DNA of 64,000 nucleotides from Chrysoperla carnea. Its lineage: Eukaryota; Arthropoda; Insecta; Neuroptera; Chrysopidae. Positions within the stretch are counted from its first letter, which is position 1. Every line of letters starts with the position of its first letter. Below are positions 59,918 through 64,000 of this stretch, piece after piece. Position numbers and translations under genes: made by a program. The notes under the pieces were generated by a model. That model was not told the DNA's origin. It did not search any database and saw only the letters and a program-made list of their open reading frames with translations. The stretch covers positions 4,227,001 to 4,291,000 of the forward strand of contig NC_058342.1 in the NCBI RefSeq assembly GCF_905475395.1, written 5' to 3'.

Positions 59918-60403
59918 GAGATACATCGGCGGTTCAGAAAAGAACCAGATGGCTTTTAAAGTTAATATACTATATTCATAGATAGCCATATATAAATGGT
60001 ATTTGTATTTGTGAGTCACGATGAGTATGCGCGTACAGTGTTTATACAATATTTGGTTCTACAAGATTTTCATGGAAAATACAGTGTAGTACGCGATACC
60101 AAAGTGATAAGTGGTGTACGTATGAAAATCATTTGCTGTTTGTTCAAGTTATGGTGATACATTTTCTCGACTGGACTGAAATATAACTAATTGTCTCACT
60201 AAAAATCGCGTTTTCATTTTTTATAGAAGTGTGTGTTTGTATTAATAACTTTTCTGAGTGGGTTTAAATAAAAACATTAAAAAATTCTTAAAAATTATGC
60301 TTATAGCACGTTTGTATGACAATTTCTTTAAATGAATTCTGTGAATTTTAACATTGATTTGCTGATTGTATTTCGTAATGATAATTATGTTAATTAAATT
60401 ACT
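59918..60403. other. No gene; possible upstream region of the exon below
   Basis: Less repetitive than its surroundings. I cannot identify a TATA box or initiator with confidence. Confidence 0.3.
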
Positions 60404-60488
60404 ATGTCAACTATTTTTGTCGGAATGTCCGTACTTAGAATCTTTAAAATATTTTGGATTGTATTTTGCTTAATACATTTGTTGAACG
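60404..60488 (+). CDS. Possible first coding exon, signal peptide
   Basis: ATG at 60404 opens 28 codons reading MSTIFVGMSVLRIF then KIFWIVFCLIHLLNG, a short basic N-region followed by a strongly hydrophobic core and polar end, as in secretory signal peptides. It ends at G|GTGAGT (donor at 60489), leaving phase 1. A later Met (residue 8) could also be the start. The downstream exon was not found before 62.2 kb, and many random AT-rich frames are hydrophobic, so this is a candidate only. It is the only host-like coding signal in the window. Confidence 0.35.
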
Positions 60489-62303
60489 GTGAGTGGTTTT
60501 TTTCTTATTTGTTTATAAAATGATTGATTTTTAATTAGTCTTGAATACAGCTTTCCTTATTCATATTTAGAATTTTTGTAAACTATTTTCTATATGGTTC
60601 CTTTGTCTACTTTTAGAACTTACATTAAATGTATTCAATTTATTTATTTAATGACTGTGAAACTTAATTACTGTGAAAAAACGACTAGTTGCTTGTTGTT
60701 TTGAAATTAAATCGAAACAATTAAAAAAAAAAGATTTATTTACGTTCGGTGTTATAATTAGTGTTAAAGTTGCTCGAAATATGTTAGTCAGTTTACAGTG
60801 TAGTGACTTAAATAATAGAACAGTCAATTTATGATAAAACTAAAACCGTAATTGTATTCGACTAAAAAAAAACAGTATACTAAGGAATTTATTTCAATTT
60901 TCTTAAATTTAACTGATGTGAATATTTCATGGAAACTTAAATTTATTCTGAAATTTTATTAAATTATTAAATTAAATTAAATTGAATTCAATATTTGATA
61001 ACTTTAAATTTAAAGTAATTGGCTGTGTCTGTATTTGTCTAACATACAATTACAATTTAAAAAATTTTAAATTAAAAAAAAATTTATATAAAATTAAACT
61101 TTAAAGTTATAATAAACATTCCGTAAATATATTCGTGTTTTTGTCTAAAGCAATTTTTTTAAAAGCGAGTTGAAGAGCTATAATTGATAGTATTTGAAAT
61201 TTATAATGAAAAGCGTGATTAATTTGAATTCTTATTGGCGGCAGTTTAAATTCATTTGCAATAAATATATTCTTGTTATTATTTGATTTGCCACCTTTTA
61301 CGATTTCATCGGAAGCCTTCCGAAATCTTACTGTTTCTAGACTTCCGAATTATATCTGTCTACAGGTTAACACGTAGATAAAACGGGTACCTATAGGTAT
61401 ATATTTTTAAGCATTTATAAATATGTTTCTTCCGATTTCCAAATTTGGTGGCAACCAAGCATGGTCGAAACATTAGTCATCTACGCAACGAGTAAACTTT
61501 TTGTTTGTTTGCTTTTTTGTAATGAGCAGACTCAAAAACTACTGCACCGATTTTCAAAATGCTTTCACCTATAGCAACGTATATTATCAGCTAGAAAGAT
61601 TGGCTGTTTTTTTCTAAAACTTACTTTTTGTCTAAAACTTTGTTTTATGACTCGTTCAAATGAATATCCAGAAACAAGAACCAAAATATTGAGAATGTAT
61701 TTGAAAATGTAAGAAAGTAACAGTTTATAACTAAAGGAACGACGAGCTTTGTGGCTGCTTTATTTTCGATAACTCAACCAACTCAAAACTATATTCCAAA
61801 TTGTTAAATAACTTATTTAGTATTATATATATTATATTTATTAAAAATATGCTGTAAATTGGAACGACTACGAGATTTTAATTGTAAAATTATCACAAAA
61901 AGGATTTTATATTTAAAATATATTCAGTGTCACAAAAAATGCACGGATTACATATAGCACACTGACTTTACATTCAAAATATTATAAGCAAAATGAGCAA
62001 AGGGATTGGGCTAAAACAGGGAACTGAAAAGTACTATCTTGAAATTGCAATTTAAAATCCACAAGAGATAGAATCAAATTTCTATTTACAAAAATGCTTA
62101 ACATAAATATACCAGAGTTTAACTTGAATTGGTAATTGGTACATCTGCAATACAGACTGCCCCATCAGTAAGGAAAATTTCTACTTTATTTGTACCGCTG
62201 AACCAAACACAGTAAAGCAAATGTTTTTGTAGTTTAAAATTATCTTCTTTTTTTTTATATTCAAATGAGATTTTTCTCGCGCTTATTGGTTTTCCAATTA
62301 TTC
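60489..62303. other. No clear gene; intron or intergenic
   Basis: AT-rich. 61530-61560 (CTCAAAAACTACTGCACCGA) resembles a sequence widespread in insect non-autonomous repeats, some attributed to Helitrons; ends not visible. A stop-free run encoding LPPFTISSEAFRN at about 61288-61380 ends near CAG|GTTAAC, but its phase does not fit the exon above. Confidence 0.35.
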
Positions 62304-63390
62304 TCAGATATTATTTCTGCTTAAGATGTCAAAAATTGACAGCGGAACGGAGTCAAGATTTGGAAGGGCCAAATTACTATCATCTGGAGCATAGTTTGTC
62401 GGTTCAAAAACAAAGCTAAATTTAGACGTTGCATGTTGTACCGCACTGAACGAGAATGCTTCTTTACTCGGAAACTCGTGATCGCGGACGAGTGCTATAA
62501 GAGGATCAGAATCAGTGTTCACCTATCAAGCTATATCTGATACTACTCCGTTGTTTAGGCATCCGACGGAGAGCTCTACCTCCTAGATGTCGTGGGAGGT
62601 AAACTCTTTCGGAGCGTGGAATCACATAGATAGCTTGTGAGTGCCCCTATCGAGTTCCTCGAGCTCCTCCAGCTTGAGATGGAAGAAAAAGTCAAACATA
62701 TTAGTGAAAGGACCATACGTATCCCAGACAATTCTGATTCACAGATTTGTCTGAGAAGGTGCATGAACCTGCCGCATAGGTCTTCCTTAACAGATAACAC
62801 ATTCTGGATGTGACTTTCACTGATAGCTCTATTTGTGAAGAGCTTTGCTTCCATCTGTCAGCTGCTGATCTGTATCGTAGTCAGGGACACGATCCATGCC
62901 AACGATCATCGTGTACTGGTGGACAGCTTTCAAAGCTTCAGAGCTGCTCTCAGAAGAAGATTTTGAGGTCATTTTTAAGAATAGAAGAGTTACTTGATGC
63001 TTCTTATCTGTCCTTCCGCAAGCTCCAGGCAAGGGCCAAAAGCGCGATTCAGAATAAAAGAGGGCTAAGGATGTCGCCGTGATAGACATCACGCTTGTAT
63101 GTGACAAGTTAGGTTGAGACAGTACGTGTACCAGATCAAGTGCATCTTCGATGCATTTGATGATATCGGGCTGAATTTTCAAGCACTTGATCATCACCAA
63201 TGTGAGTTGGTAAAAGGTAATGTCAAATGCTTTCCTATGATCCACCCAGGCCATACTCAGGTCGCACTGATATTGACGGGAATTTTGGTTGATAAATCTT
63301 TCAACAAGAATATTATGTTTACAACCTGGTATACTTCGTATGGAGAGCCTCGTATTGCCCGTATATCATCTGTCAAACCGGTTTTTTTTA
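62304..63390 (-). pseudogene. R4/Dong-like LINE fragment, RT and linker
   Basis: Minus-strand copy of the same family. It runs from the GSKRG-equivalent region at about 63370, through MAWVDHRKAFDITF (63254), a damaged catalytic block (LFLKMTSK in place of YMDD, near 63000), QLTDGS (62860) and ESHIQNVLSVKEDL, to the VRDHEF linker (62480) and about 62330. No zinc knuckle or endonuclease remains. More diverged than the 43-46 kb copy. Confidence 0.75.
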
Positions 63391-63668
63391 TTATAAGTAA
63401 GCGTTTATTTTCAAATTTAATAAATTACTAACAAGCAGCACATTGGTAGAAATATTAGTTTGAGATGTATTAAATTGCAAATGAGGGTTACATTTATGGG
63501 TTGAAACCGTTTATTTACGTTTTCTAAACAGGAAAGTTCTAGATACTAAAAAATCAAATTTTGTATGGGACTTGACTAAATAACTTGAAATTTCATGAAG
63601 ACATCGGGAAAACTGTTTTTCTCGCGCTACTACTTTATTTTTACGAAGTTGAGGAGTCATTGGTCTTG
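63391..63668. other. No gene seen
   Basis: AT-rich spacer between two minus-strand relics. Confidence 0.4.
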
Positions 63669-64000
63669 TTATTTTAGCGAATGAGTTGGCAGTAATACCT
63701 GATTAGTCCTAAAAATGAGTTTATTTTCGTGACAGTTTTTGGATGTGGAAATTTTTGAATGGCGGCAAATTTTTTTAGGTTCGGTTTCTTCGGTTATAAC
63801 TACATGTCCCAGAAATTCAATCTCTTTATGTAAAACTTCACATTTGTCTAATTGTATTTTAAAATTGTGTAATCGGAATTTATCAATAACTTTTTGAAGA
63901 ATTTCAATGTGTTCTTGTAAAGAAGTTAAGAATTCGCCTAGCATGTTGTCCGTAGCTCTTTGGAACGTTGCAGCATCATTCTTAAAGCTGAAACATATAC
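63669..64000 (-). pseudogene. Ty3/Gypsy reverse transcriptase fragment, runs off the window
   Basis: Minus-strand reading from the window edge gives FSFKNDAATFQRATDNML (equivalent of the FGLxNAPATFQR palm block), then directly TSLQEHIEILQKVIDKFR and LDKCEVLHKEIEFLGHVV, the Gypsy thumb start. The YLDD catalytic segment that should lie between TDNM and TSLQEH is missing, so a short internal deletion is likely. The end at 63669 is frame-shifted. The rest of the element would lie beyond 64000. Confidence 0.8.

Noticed and set aside
61260..61385. Possible second exon (LPPFTISSEAFRN) for the signal-peptide exon
   Set aside because: The nearest acceptor gives the wrong phase and an immediate stop when joined to the 60404-60488 exon.

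Overview
The window looks like transposon-dense, AT-rich DNA from an arthropod nuclear genome, most likely an insect. The evidence is the AT-rich spacers, the (TA)n and (AAT)n tracts, pieces of at least nine retrotransposon lineages, and the absence of any operon, rRNA or intact tRNA gene. No complete host gene is visible. The only host-like coding piece is a possible signal-peptide first exon with a splice donor at 60404-60488.

Layout. 1-4330: minus-strand mosaic of an R4/Dong-like LINE with a restriction-enzyme-like endonuclease. 4443-6060: first copy of a dispersed repeat carrying a Jockey-like reverse transcriptase remnant. 6750-10612: a CR1/Jockey-type LINE whose 3' tail lies at 17345-17473, because a BEL/Pao LTR retrotransposon (10613-17339, 571/572-bp LTRs, TSD ACCTT) inserted into its 3' UTR. 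17960-18240 and 20096-20480: Gypsy-like and LINE scraps. 20878-25917: second copy of the dispersed repeat, split by a minus-strand LINE (22436-25754, 11-bp TSD). 25918-26330: tRNA-derived SINE-like unit. 26700-27990: Copia remnant with a primer binding site. 29337-32575: RTE-like LINE. 33923-39427: a (TA)n-linked repeat array with inverted ends, interrupted by a LINE bounded at both ends (34893-38990, 12-bp TSD). 39966-40607: a tandem duplication leading into an acidic reading frame. 41367-41688: a pogo/Tigger-like MITE. 43363-47035: the best R4/Dong-like copy plus a second 3' end, both at (AAT)n. 47353-47830: LINE C-terminus. 48123-51622: decayed BEL/Pao. 51640-54600: decayed Jockey/CR1-like LINE. 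56830-57363: Penelope-like GIY-YIG remnant. 62304-63390: another R4/Dong fragment. 63669-64000: Gypsy RT fragment.

How the parts relate. These are independent selfish elements rather than a pathway. The observation I rate highest is that three different LINEs (about 6.75, 29.34 and 35.44 kb) each carry a tRNA-like sequence, with A-box and B-box motifs 53-55 nt apart, just upstream of an RRM-type ORF1. The spacing matches class II (Leu/Ser-type) tRNAs and suggests recurrent use of tRNA-like heads in LINE 5' UTRs, perhaps as internal pol III promoters. A second point is that the BEL/Pao insertion has almost identical LTRs yet lacks RNase H, so it was probably moved in trans or broken very recently.

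Limits. Clade names rest on motif recognition by eye; no alignment or database search was possible. Element ends are firm only where target-site duplications or terminal repeats are quoted.
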